DNA of 64,000 bases. Origin: Ureibacillus yapensis. Its GTDB lineage: Bacteria > Bacillota > Bacilli > Bacillales_A > Planococcaceae. The notes under the pieces were generated by a model, which did not search any database, had not been told where the DNA came from, and saw only the letters and a program-made list of their open reading frames with translations. Made by a program: the position numbers and the translations under genes. The DNA is taken from contig NZ_QWEI01000001.1 of assembly GCF_003515775.1 (NCBI RefSeq), positions 662,106-726,105 on the forward strand, read 5' to 3'. Of the stretch, positions 1-8,370 are shown in pieces (positions within the stretch are counted from its first letter, which is position 1; every line of letters starts with the position of its first letter).

Positions 1-160
1 GAACACCGTTTTTTACAAATTGATACGCATAGTGCAGGTTATGCTCCTTTGCGCTTTGAAAGCCATGAAGAAAAATAACAACGGGTGACTGTTCATCCAT
101 TGACTCTTCATAAACATGTAATAAAGGGATTCCATTCCACATATCATCTTGAACACGCAT
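1..160 (-). CDS. yitV: YitV-like alpha/beta hydrolase (partial, N-terminus)
   Basis: Only the first 53 codons are present; the gene runs off the left edge. The start ATG at 160 follows a GAGGAG ribosome binding site. The translated N-terminus (MRVQDDMWNGIPLLHVYEES, then VVIFLHGFQSAKEHNLHYAY) strongly resembles B. subtilis YitV, a predicted esterase of the prolyl-oligopeptidase-like alpha/beta hydrolase fold. The HGF segment is the usual oxyanion-hole region before the nucleophile elbow, which lies outside the window. It is divergent from yitU, and yitU and yitV are also neighbours in B. subtilis. The substrate is unknown. Confidence 0.8.
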   Translation of the reverse strand, partial: MRVQDDMWNGIPLLHVYEESMDEQSPVVIFLHGFQSAKEHNLHYAYQFVKNGV

Positions 161-214
161 CTTGTTTCACTCCTCAAAAGCATGCCTTTTTGTGCTTTAA
201 GCATCTACGACTAA

Positions 215-241
215 TAGTTTTGTTCGTTAACGAAAAAACTA
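215..241. promoter_or_regulatory. palindrome in the yitV-yitU divergent intergenic region
   Basis: A near-perfect inverted repeat centred on GTTAAC, with the perfect 12-bp core TTCGTTAACGAA at 223-234 and TAGTTTT/AAAACTA flanks. It lies between two divergent genes, so an operator is the simplest reading. No T-run follows in a useful position for a terminator of either gene. The binding protein is unknown. Confidence 0.4.
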
Positions 242-307
242 ATTCTACCTCATCATAACATTGTCAGAAAATTATTGCGCTTCTTTGGAAACGCCAAATG
301 CAAAATT

Positions 308-337
308 TTGACTAACTTACTATCTAGAGGATAAAAT
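308..337 (+). promoter_or_regulatory. predicted sigma-A promoter of yitU
   Basis: TTGACT at 308-313, an 18-bp spacer and TAAAAT at 332-337. Transcription would start near 344, about 20 bases before the yitU start codon. Each hexamer matches the sigma-A consensus at five of six positions. Confidence 0.6.
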
Positions 338-365
338 CGTTTAATAGAGAAGGGAGAATTCCTTT

Positions 366-1172
366 ATGAAACAACATTTAATTGTATTGGATTTGGATGG
401 TACATTATTAACGGATGAAAAAACCATATCCGAAAAAACAAAAACGACTTTATTTAAAGCAAAAGAAGCAGGACATCAAGTAATGATTGCAACTGGCCGT
501 CCATTTCGGGCCAGCCAGCTGTATTATAATGAATTGATGTTGACGACCCCGATTGTCAACTTTAATGGCGCCCTGATCCATCATCCCAGAAATAGGGCAT
601 GGGAAATGGTTCATTCCCCAATCGACTTGAGTGTTGTTCATGATGTAGTCGATTCCGTCGACAAATATCAATATGAAAACTTGATTGCCGAAGTATTGGA
701 TGATGTGTTTATTCATACAGAGGATACGCGCATGATGGATATTTTCCAAATGGGCGACCCTCAGGTAACGATTGGAAATTTAAGAGGGAATTTATCGGAA
801 GATCCAACGAGTTTATTGATTCATGCAGAAGAAGAAAATGTTGCAAAGATTCGTGATCACTTGGAAAGTGTGCATGCCGAGCTGATCGAACATCGCCGGT
901 GGGGTGCTCCGTTCCATATTATTGAAATTGTTCGAAAAGGGTTGAGCAAAGCGGTCGGAATCTCGCTGATTGCGAAAGAGATGAATATTCCCCGCGAGCG
1001 AATTATCGCATTTGGCGACGAAGACAATGACTTGGAAATGATTGATTATGCTGGTGTGGGCGTTGCCATGTCCAATGGCATCGAGCAATTAAGAAGTATT
1101 GCGAACGAGGTCACATTAAGCAATAACGAAGATGGCATTGCCGAGTTCTTGAGAGAAAGACTGAAATTGTAA
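366..1172 (+). CDS. yitU: Cof-type HAD-IIB phosphatase (YitU)
   Basis: A 268-residue cytosolic haloacid-dehalogenase-family phosphatase of the Cof/YitU type. Motif I is DLDGTLL at residues 9-15, with D9 as nucleophile and D11 as acid/base. Motif II is ATGR near 42-45. Motif III lysine is in RKGLSKAVG. Motif IV is the FGDEDNDLEM metal site near 215. The large C2-type cap domain between motifs II and III is complete and the length is normal for the family. Family members dephosphorylate sugar phosphates, FMN or nucleotides; the substrate here cannot be read. The start follows AGAAGGGAG and a good promoter. A short GGGGAAA/TTTCCCC hairpin at 1181-1197 separates it from the DegV gene downstream. 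Confidence 0.9.
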   Translation: MKQHLIVLDLDGTLLTDEKTISEKTKTTLFKAKEAGHQVMIATGRPFRASQLYYNELMLTTPIVNFNGALIHHPRNRAWEMVHSPIDLSVVHDVVDSVDKYQYENLIAEVLDDVFIHTEDTRMMDIFQMGDPQVTIGNLRGNLSEDPTSLLIHAEEENVAKIRDHLESVHAELIEHRRWGAPFHIIEIVRKGLSKAVGISLIAKEMNIPRERIIAFGDEDNDLEMIDYAGVGVAMSNGIEQLRSIANEVTLSNNEDGIAEFLRERLKL

Positions 1173-1230
1173 CAATTCATGGGGAAATATTTTTCCCCTT
1201 ATAATAAATGTCTTTCAGGGAGGTATGACA

Positions 1231-2082
1231 ATGAAAATATTTGCGGATAGCGGCTGCGATTTGCCGATGCATTTTTTTTCAGATGAAAATGTCGGGCTTT
1301 TTTCGCTAAGAGTAGATGTAAATGAAAGAGAATACAATGATATTGTTGAAATTGAACCGAAAGTAATTTACGACGCAATGCGGCAAGGAGCAGTACCGAA
1401 AACGTCCCAAGTCTCACCGGAATACTTTCTAAACCAATTTGAAAATCTGGCAAAAAATAAGGAGGAAGGAATTTATATTGCCTTTTCTTCCAATTTATCG
1501 GGTACATATAGTACAGCGATGATGATTGCTTCCCAAGTACGCGAAAATTATCCGGACTTAAAATTAAAAATCATCGATTCCAAATGTGCTTCGCTGGGTT
1601 ATGGATTATTGGTTAAAGAAGCGGTCAAGCTGCGAAATGAAGGGGTTTCTTTTGAGGAGATGACCCAAAAAATTACCCGCATGGCCCAACATATGACCCA
1701 ACTGTTCACGGTGGAAAACTTAAACTATTTGGCTGCAGGCGGCAGACTTTCCAAGTCGAGCGCTTTTATCGGTGGATTGCTGAGCATTAAGCCTATCTTG
1801 CATGTAGAAGACGGGAAAATAATTCCGTTGGAGAAAATCCGTGGCCGCAAAAAAGCCATTAACCGAATGGTCGAGCTAATGGCCGAGCGCGGCGGCGATT
1901 TTTCGAATAAAATTGTCGGAATCAGCCACGGTGATGATCTGGAGTTTGCCAAAGAAGTTCAGGCCATCATCGAAGAAAAATTACATCCAAAAGCGTTTGA
2001 AATGACCATGGTCGGTGCTGTCATTGGCGCCCACGCAGGTCCTGGCACCATTGCGATTTTCTTTACGGACAAGGATTACTAA
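1231..2082 (+). CDS. DegV family fatty-acid-binding protein
   Basis: A 283-residue DegV-fold protein. Family members bind a fatty acid in a buried pocket; in several Firmicutes they (FakB) present it to the kinase FakA for phosphorylation. Typical segments are present: ADSGCDLP at the N-terminus, TSQVSPEYF, SSNLSGTYSTAM and AAGGRLSKSSAF, which line the ligand pocket. The start is set at the second ATG (1231), six bases after the GGGAGGT site at 1218-1224; the ATG at 1225 touches that site. B. subtilis has a DegV paralogue, YitS, beside yitU/yitV, so this may be its orthologue. No fakA is in the window. Confidence 0.85.
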   Translation: MKIFADSGCDLPMHFFSDENVGLFSLRVDVNEREYNDIVEIEPKVIYDAMRQGAVPKTSQVSPEYFLNQFENLAKNKEEGIYIAFSSNLSGTYSTAMMIASQVRENYPDLKLKIIDSKCASLGYGLLVKEAVKLRNEGVSFEEMTQKITRMAQHMTQLFTVENLNYLAAGGRLSKSSAFIGGLLSIKPILHVEDGKIIPLEKIRGRKKAINRMVELMAERGGDFSNKIVGISHGDDLEFAKEVQAIIEEKLHPKAFEMTMVGAVIGAHAGPGTIAIFFTDKDY

Positions 2083-2090
2083 CTTTGAAG

Positions 2091-2124
2091 CGAGTTGTTC
2101 CCAAGAGGAGCAGCTCGTTTTTTT
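2091..2124 (+). terminator. rho-independent terminator after the DegV gene
   Basis: CGAGTTG pairs with CAGCTCG (one G-T wobble) across a 13-base loop and is followed by a run of seven T. It starts nine bases after the DegV stop codon. Confidence 0.75.
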
Positions 2125-2300
2125 GCTGTCAATGTGACATTTCGGGCTGTAGAGTCTCCACTTTTGTTTATAAGTTACTTTCTCGTGGACTGGCTCGCAA
2201 GATGTCAAGATTTTTAGTCTTAGAGCGCCCTATCCTCCTCACAAAGGTTGAAATTTCTGCTTACGATTGGAAGTCATCATATCCTGCAATCTTCTTCAAC

Positions 2301-2340
2301 AAAAAAATGAATCCACGGAGCAATGCTCCCGGATTCATTT
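2301..2340 (-). terminator. terminator of the opp operon
   Basis: AATGAATCC pairs with GGATTCATT and encloses a GGGAGC/GCTCC stem. On the minus strand it is followed by a T run. It sits directly after the oppA stop codon. Confidence 0.85.
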
Positions 2341-2348
2341 TAAAGCGA

Positions 2349-4184
2349 TTATTTTGAAGAAACAGGCTTTTCAGCACTTAACTCGATTTCGTGCAAATGA
2401 TCTTTAAATTCGTTAGCATAATCCACACTAAAGTTTTTCACCCGTTTGTTGACCGGGAAAATTTCATAGCGGAATTGCATTGGGATTGTTGTGGCCACTT
2501 CTTCAATATGCTGCTGGAAGATTTTGAACTGCTCTGCGCGGTATTGCGTATCAAATGCATCCGGTGAATCGATCGCTTTCACCGTGGATTCCAAAATATC
2601 GGAAGTATAGCGGCTGAAGTTGAATTGATCCGCTTCACCATACAAGCCGGCTGGAGATGGATTTGTCCCAGTCCCCCAAGCGCCCATGAATACATCAATC
2701 TCCGGATCATCTGCTTCCACCATATCATAGAATGCATTGAATTCGATTAATCGGCCAGTCGATAAGGTGACATTCAAGCCAACATCTGCCCAGTTCTGCA
2801 AGTAAAAAGCAATAATTTCTTCTTGCGTGGAGTCGCTTGCCATCGCAGCCAATTTGATTTCAAGCGGCTTGCCGTTTGGATCTTCACGCAGCCCATCGCC
2901 ATCCACATCTACATAGCCCGCCTCTTCTAAAAGAGACTTCGCCTTTTCCGGATCATACGTATATCCATCCAATTCCGAATCATAGAACGCTTCAAATACC
3001 GGTGGAATCAAAGAATTCGCGCGCTCACGCAAGTTATTGTAAAACACTTCGGAAACCTGTTCAATGTCCAGAGCGTATCCCATTGCTTGACGCAATTCTT
3101 GGCTTCCCATTTTTGAACCTTTCAGATCCGTAATTACTTTGCCTTGCTTCGTATCAAGTTTTCCCACTTTAAATCCTACATATGAATAATAAAGCTCTGG
3201 GCGCCCTAAAATCGTGATGTTATCAAGATCTTGAATTTCCTGCATTTTTGTTGCATTGAAATATTGTACTAGATCGTATTCACCCGAACCAATTGCTACT
3301 GAAATGGAGCTCGATGGTACAACTTCCACTACAACACCATCGAGTTTTGCTGCACCTTTCCAGTAATTTTCATTTCTTACGAATGATACAGATTCACCGG
3401 GCACGATTTTATCAATCTTGAATGCGCCCAATGTGACAGGGTTTTTACGAACGGCATCCGATTCCACCAGTTCATCTATAGGAATGTCCGCAATTTGATG
3501 TGCCGGTGTTGCGTAGGCCCATAAGCCATTGCCCGAATAGTTGACCGCCGGGGATAATTGTTTAAAGCTAATTTCCAGCGTATAGTCGTCGATTTTTTTA
3601 AGGCCGCTGATTGTTTCAGCCTTTCCGGCATGGTATTCTTCCGCACCGATAATGTTTTGGAATTCCGTATCGTAGCGAACCCCAGTATAATCTTTGTGCC
3701 CGATAATATGGTATGGCAAAATTACGTCTTCAATTGTCAGCGGTTCGCCGTCGGACCATTTGATTCCTTCACGAATTTTTACGACCGCTTTATTATTTTC
3801 TTGATCCACTTCCAACGAAGCAATTCCTTCATCCGTAATCATAAAGTTTTCATCCACATCAAATAGTGCGTTCGTCATCCATTCCATCAAGTCCGCATCA
3901 TAGCCATCTTCATAAAGCTCCCATGAGAATACGCCTTGAAATGGTTCATCTTTCACCATTGCCACTTTAAGTGTTCCACCTTCAATTGCATCGGCTTCAT
4001 TTGCCACTGCCAAATCAAATAACGCTTCGGAGTTTTCAGTTGTGCCTTTTGTTCCTTCAGATGATACTTCAATTGTTTCCTCTTTTTCTTCAACTGTCTG
4101 CTCTTCTTTATTATCTTTGCATGCTGCCAGAATCAGTAATACTGAAATTAGTAGTGCGATCAATGACCACTTTGTTTTGTTCAT
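2349..4184 (-). CDS. oppA: oligopeptide ABC transporter, substrate-binding lipoprotein
   Basis: A 611-residue SBP_bac_5 (peptide/nickel-binding) extracytoplasmic lipoprotein that captures peptides and delivers them to the OppBC pore. The start at 4184 follows a GGGGAGGA ribosome binding site; an ATG further upstream has none. A type II signal peptide ends in the lipobox LAAC with Cys22, followed by a charged linker. The family signature region (VVKIREGIKWSDGEPLTIED) and C-terminal domain are present, and the length is normal to slightly long. It is the last gene of a five-gene operon and has its own terminator. It differs from the B. subtilis opp order, where oppA comes first. Peptide length preference cannot be read. 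Confidence 0.9.
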   Translation of the reverse strand: MNKTKWSLIALLISVLLILAACKDNKEEQTVEEKEETIEVSSEGTKGTTENSEALFDLAVANEADAIEGGTLKVAMVKDEPFQGVFSWELYEDGYDADLMEWMTNALFDVDENFMITDEGIASLEVDQENNKAVVKIREGIKWSDGEPLTIEDVILPYHIIGHKDYTGVRYDTEFQNIIGAEEYHAGKAETISGLKKIDDYTLEISFKQLSPAVNYSGNGLWAYATPAHQIADIPIDELVESDAVRKNPVTLGAFKIDKIVPGESVSFVRNENYWKGAAKLDGVVVEVVPSSSISVAIGSGEYDLVQYFNATKMQEIQDLDNITILGRPELYYSYVGFKVGKLDTKQGKVITDLKGSKMGSQELRQAMGYALDIEQVSEVFYNNLRERANSLIPPVFEAFYDSELDGYTYDPEKAKSLLEEAGYVDVDGDGLREDPNGKPLEIKLAAMASDSTQEEIIAFYLQNWADVGLNVTLSTGRLIEFNAFYDMVEADDPEIDVFMGAWGTGTNPSPAGLYGEADQFNFSRYTSDILESTVKAIDSPDAFDTQYRAEQFKIFQQHIEEVATTIPMQFRYEIFPVNKRVKNFSVDYANEFKDHLHEIELSAEKPVSSK

Positions 4185-4257
4185 TCTTATTCCTCCCCTT
4201 TCGTTTTGTACCGAATTTATCCTTAACATATTCACTTTTGCAAATATGGCGGTACCT

Positions 4258-5166
4258 CTAGCCGAGTCGTTGACGGGAGTCGGCCGCTCTTCTCAATGCC
4301 TGTCCCACGTAGTTGATTCCAAGCATCATAAACAGTATGAAAATAGATGCCGGCAGCCATACCCACCAATATTGCTGCAAGACAAGCGGATTGTTGGCAT
4401 TGGCTACCAGTGTCCCGAGAGATGGAGTGGAAAGCGGCAACCCAAATCCCAGATAAGATAGCCCTGTTTCAATGCCAACGTTTCCCGCAAAATTCAATGT
4501 GAGCTCCACTATGATAATCGAACTTAAATTTGGAAGGATTTCTCGGACAATAATGACAAAGTCGTTCGTACCGAGCGTTTTCGATGCCAGCACATAATCT
4601 CGTTTGCTCTCCGACAATGCCTTTGACCGAATGAGCCTGGCCGTTCCGGTCCATAAAAAAAGGCTCATGATCAAGATAAACGCCCCAACGGAATATTTAG
4701 GAACAACCGTTACAAAAACGATGATCAGCATCAGGGAAGGAATCGTGACGAAAAAGTCGACTATCCGCATAAATAAATTATCGATCCATCCTCCAAAATA
4801 ACCGCAAAGCAGCCCTACGATAATCCCGAAGATGCCTGTGATGAGGGTGATTGAAATGGCAATGATTAATGAGTTTTTTGCCCCCACGATAATTTGCCCA
4901 AGAATATCCTTGCCCCCTTGATCAGCCCCCAGGATAAACTTCTCTCCTGGCGCCCCAAACTTATCTCTAAGACTGATGCGCATTAGCTGCTGCTGATCGA
5001 TGATAAAAAATGCCCAGATAAAGACGCCTACAATAACCACAATTAGTGCAAGAAGCGAAAATAGTGCCAGTTTATCTTTCATAAACTCCCGAAAAACGAC
5101 TTGCATCCCTGTAGGAGGTGCATTGACATAGCTTTTTTTCTTTTTGTATTTTCTTTTTTTGGCCAT
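4258..5166 (-). CDS. oppC: oligopeptide ABC transporter permease OppC
   Basis: A 302-residue inner-membrane permease of the BPD_transp_1 family. A Lys/Arg-rich cytoplasmic N-terminus (KKRKYKKKK) and the OppC_N segment lead to six predicted membrane helices. The EAA loop that contacts the ATPases is visible as YVLASKTLGTNDFVIIVREI. It forms the pore with OppB. It starts 29 bases after the oppB stop. Confidence 0.9.
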   Translation of the reverse strand: MAKKRKYKKKKSYVNAPPTGMQVVFREFMKDKLALFSLLALIVVIVGVFIWAFFIIDQQQLMRISLRDKFGAPGEKFILGADQGGKDILGQIIVGAKNSLIIAISITLITGIFGIIVGLLCGYFGGWIDNLFMRIVDFFVTIPSLMLIIVFVTVVPKYSVGAFILIMSLFLWTGTARLIRSKALSESKRDYVLASKTLGTNDFVIIVREILPNLSSIIIVELTLNFAGNVGIETGLSYLGFGLPLSTPSLGTLVANANNPLVLQQYWWVWLPASIFILFMMLGINYVGQALRRAADSRQRLG

Positions 5167-5195
5167 CTGGCTCCCTCCTTCACCTTTGCTTTCAC

Positions 5196-6158
5196 CTATT
5201 CAATCCTAATTCGCGGGTCGACAATGCTCATGATAATATCGGACAATAGACTACCTAAAAGGGCCAGAAAACCAAACAACATAACAAGGGCCGTAATCAC
5301 GCTATAATCACGCGAAGAAATCGAACTAACAAATAATTGCCCCATTCCAGGATAACCAAAAATTGTTTCGATAAATATCGAACCACCCAATAATCCCGTA
5401 ATGGTAAATCCTAAAAACGCGGCAATCGGCAGCAAAGAATTGCGGAAAATGTGTTTTGAGTATACTTTGCGCATGGGAATCCCTTTGCTTCGGGCTGTTC
5501 GAACATAATCCATTGCTTTTGCATCAATGATTTCCGAACGCAAATATTGAATAATGCCTGTTGTTCCCAAAATGGCATAAGTAATCGCCGGAAGGAGAAT
5601 ATGATAGAATTTATTCCAAAAATAACGGAGAGTACCCGGTTCGTAGCCAATCTCCACGCTTCCCTTGGTTGGAAACCACTCCAGTTGATAGCCAAATAAA
5701 AATAGAAAAACAAGTGCGAGTACAAATGTCGGAATCGCATATGTAATAAAACTATAAAGAACGATTGCTTTATCCAGCCGGGAATTTTGATATCTTCCCG
5801 CCAGAATTCCTAAAGGGATAGCGATGGCATAAAGTAAAATGACGCTTAGCAAAGATAGCCAAAACGTGTTCATGGCCCGTTCGCCAATCAATGCGGCAAC
5901 ATCCCTTTTATACGTATAACTAAGACCAAAATCTCCTTGAAAGGCATTGCCCATCCATCGCAAATACTGGATATGAACGGGATCATGCAAACCAGCTTTT
6001 TCTTGCAATTCCGCAATCCGCGCTGGATCGGTTTGCGGCGTTATGAGACCTGTAAAAGGGTCACCGGGCATAAACTTTGCCAGTACAAAGATAATGACAC
6101 TTAATACAAACAACTGCGGAATCATAATCAAAAACCTTCTGACAATGGTTTTCCACAT
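5196..6158 (-). CDS. oppB: oligopeptide ABC transporter permease OppB
   Basis: A 320-residue permease with the OppB N-terminal signature (RFLIMIPQLFVLSVIIFVLA, then FMPGDP), six membrane helices and the EAA loop MDYVRTARSKGIPMRKVYSK. It pairs with OppC. Its start lies one base after the oppF stop codon, so translation is probably coupled. Confidence 0.9.
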   Translation of the reverse strand: MWKTIVRRFLIMIPQLFVLSVIIFVLAKFMPGDPFTGLITPQTDPARIAELQEKAGLHDPVHIQYLRWMGNAFQGDFGLSYTYKRDVAALIGERAMNTFWLSLLSVILLYAIAIPLGILAGRYQNSRLDKAIVLYSFITYAIPTFVLALVFLFLFGYQLEWFPTKGSVEIGYEPGTLRYFWNKFYHILLPAITYAILGTTGIIQYLRSEIIDAKAMDYVRTARSKGIPMRKVYSKHIFRNSLLPIAAFLGFTITGLLGGSIFIETIFGYPGMGQLFVSSISSRDYSVITALVMLFGFLALLGSLLSDIIMSIVDPRIRIE

Positions 6159-6159
6159 T

Positions 6160-7107
6160 CTACTTGCCTCCTTTCGAAATAGAAGCAGCCGCTACAGAAT
6201 GCGTTTTTGAAATTGGCTTTAAATCAAAAACGCGGTCATTTTCATCAAAATAGTTTTTATGTTCAGCCTTGTAATGTTGTTCTACGCGAATTCTTTCGCG
6301 TTTTCTTTTTTCCCTGCCGATCGGTGATCCACCGGGAATAGCTGAAAGCAGCCGTTTTGTATAAATATGTTGAGGATGATTGTAAATATCATATTTCGTA
6401 CCTATTTCTACAAATCTTCCTTTATACATTATGGAAATATGATCACACATATGTTTCACCACACCCAAATCATGCGATATAAACAAATAGCTAAGGCGAA
6501 ATTCATTTTGAATATCTTTCATAAAGTTAAGTACCTGTGCCTGAACAGATAAATCCAGTGCCGACACAGGCTCATCGGCAATAATGAGCTTTGGATTGGT
6601 GGCAATGGCCCGGGCAATGCCCAAACGTTGTTTTTGTCCTCCCGAGAATTCATGCGGGTATTTAAATTTGGCATCTTCCGGCATGCCGACAATCTCCAGC
6701 AACTCGCTAATTTTACGCTCTTCTTCTTTTGGGGTTAACTTCAGGAAATTGCGAATGGGTTCGGCAATAATGTCCTTCACCCGTTTGCGTGGATTCAAGC
6801 TTGAATGGGAATCCTGGAAAATCATTTGAACATCCCGGTTAAATGCGGATTTGCGGCTGCGTCTTTTATTGGTGACATTTTCTCCTTCATAAAAAATGCT
6901 GCCGGAAGTGATTCTTTCAAGACCGATGATGGCTTTTCCCGTCGTCGACTTTCCGCAACCCGATTCGCCCACCAAACCGTAAGTCTTCCCTTTTTCGAAT
7001 TCCATCGAGATCCCATCCACTGCATAAACCTGATCAATAACTGAATTGAAAAAACCACCGCGAACAGGATAGTGAACGTGCAGATTATTTATTTGTATAA
7101 AGCTCAT
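6160..7107 (-). CDS. oppF: oligopeptide ABC transporter ATPase OppF
   Basis: A 315-residue ABC ATPase that powers peptide uptake as a heterodimer with OppD. Walker A is GESGCGKST at residues 48-56, the signature is FSGGQKQR, Walker B is LIIADEP followed by VSALD, and the switch histidine is in LFISHDLG. The C-terminal oligo_HPY region starts with AIPGGSP and then becomes basic. Its start lies inside the end of oppD (23-base overlap). Confidence 0.9.
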   Translation of the reverse strand: MSFIQINNLHVHYPVRGGFFNSVIDQVYAVDGISMEFEKGKTYGLVGESGCGKSTTGKAIIGLERITSGSIFYEGENVTNKRRSRKSAFNRDVQMIFQDSHSSLNPRKRVKDIIAEPIRNFLKLTPKEEERKISELLEIVGMPEDAKFKYPHEFSGGQKQRLGIARAIATNPKLIIADEPVSALDLSVQAQVLNFMKDIQNEFRLSYLFISHDLGVVKHMCDHISIMYKGRFVEIGTKYDIYNHPQHIYTKRLLSAIPGGSPIGREKRKRERIRVEQHYKAEHKNYFDENDRVFDLKPISKTHSVAAASISKGGK

Positions 7108-8113
7108 AATTCCTGCCCCCTCTTTTACCTCTCAGATTGAAGTTCCTATAGCAGGTGCAACGTACAAAATGACCGGGAGCTACCTCATGAAGTTGTGGAT
7201 TTTTCTCATGCGCTTCTGCCGAAATCCAAGGTATTCGGGAAGAAAAGCGGCACCCGCTGCGCGGCAGATTCACCAAGGATGGGACAATTCCCTTAATGAC
7301 ATTTAACCGGTCTGAGTTGGAATTCAGTTGTGGAATGGAATGAAAGAGGGAACGCGTGTAAGGATGTTTGGGATTTGAAAACAACTCTTCAACTTCAGCT
7401 TCTTCAATAATTTCCCCAGCATACATCACGGCTACTCTATCTGCCATTTCCGCTACAACACCCAAGTCATGGGTAATGAGGATGATTCCAGCTTCTGTTT
7501 CCGCCTGCAGTTCGATAAGCAAATCAAGTATTTGCGCTTGAATCGTTACATCAAGGGCCGTAGTGGGTTCATCGGCAATAATGATTTTAGGTTTACAAGA
7601 GACGGCGATGGCGATAATTACCCTTTGCCGCATCCCACCCGACAATTGATGGGGAAACTGCCTGATGATTCTTTCAGGCTGGCGGATTCCCACTTGCTCC
7701 AATAACTCCAGCGCTCTATTTTTTCTTTCTGCTTTACTTAATTTCGTATGATAGAGCAAACCTTCTTCAATCTGCTCGCCAATTCGCATCAGTGGATTTA
7801 AAGCCGATAAAGGATCTTGAAAAATTATGCTAATCTGGCCTCCGCGTATTTCATTCATTTCTTCATCAGAAAGAGCCGCCAGATTTTTATCTTGAAAAAG
7901 GATATCACCCTTAACGCGAGTATTATGAGGATCGTATAGCCCCATAATGCTGGTAGCCAAAGTACTTTTGCCGCATCCCGACTCCCCAACAATGGCAAGC
8001 ACTTCATTTTTCTTCAGGGTTAGGGAGACTCCATCTACCGCATTGTAAAAAGAATCTTTTATGCGAAAACCTGTAGACAAGTTAGCAATCTTTAAAAGTT
8101 CATTTGATTTCAA
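7085..8113 (-). CDS. oppD: oligopeptide ABC transporter ATPase OppD
   Basis: A 342-residue ABC ATPase, first gene of the operon. Walker A is GESGCGKST at 43-51, signature LSGGMRQR, Walker B IIIADEP with TTALD, and switch ITHDLG. The start is set at TTG 8113, preceded by GGAAGGGTGG; an in-frame ATG 12 codons upstream has no ribosome binding site. In the C-terminal oligo_HPY region, which in relatives carries a cysteine cluster (CRFxxRCP...C...C), the first and last cysteines remain (GCRF and FVRCTC) but the RCP cysteine and its partner are replaced in RIPWISAEAHE. The 160 bases upstream are very A/T rich and show no promoter I would defend. Confidence 0.88.
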   Translation of the reverse strand: MKSNELLKIANLSTGFRIKDSFYNAVDGVSLTLKKNEVLAIVGESGCGKSTLATSIMGLYDPHNTRVKGDILFQDKNLAALSDEEMNEIRGGQISIIFQDPLSALNPLMRIGEQIEEGLLYHTKLSKAERKNRALELLEQVGIRQPERIIRQFPHQLSGGMRQRVIIAIAVSCKPKIIIADEPTTALDVTIQAQILDLLIELQAETEAGIILITHDLGVVAEMADRVAVMYAGEIIEEAEVEELFSNPKHPYTRSLFHSIPQLNSNSDRLNVIKGIVPSLVNLPRSGCRFSSRIPWISAEAHEKNPQLHEVAPGHFVRCTCYRNFNLRGKRGGRNYELYTNK

Positions 8114-8315
8114 ATTAACCACCCTTCCAGCAATCGTCGTTCGCCTCATTAATTTGAATCATGTGCATATTTAATTTAATTTCATAGTATTCTATATTTT
8201 TATGAAAAAAATTATATATTTATGAAATATTTGAAGGTAAAATCGTTTCATTAATTTTTTAGGGATAACAAAAAAATGATTATAAAATCTTACAATTTCC
8301 GGGGGATACTCCTAT

Positions 8316-8350
8316 AAAAAAAAGACGAAATTACTTTTGTAATTTCGCCC
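8316..8350 (-). terminator. terminator of the ABC-F gene
   Basis: CGAAATTAC pairs with GTAATTTCG around a four-base loop, followed on the minus strand by CTTTTTTTT. It lies 20-50 bases after the ABC-F stop codon. Confidence 0.85.
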
Positions 8351-8370
8351 AGTTTTTAACAAGCCCAAAC

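Noticed and set aside
2085-2357. 90-residue plus-strand frame after the DegV gene
   Set aside because: It overlaps two terminators, has no ribosome binding site and shows no protein-like pattern.
8114-8315. CodY-type operator or promoter upstream of oppD
   Set aside because: The region is extremely A/T rich and the best match to AATTTTCWGAAAATT has several mismatches, so chance matches are expected.
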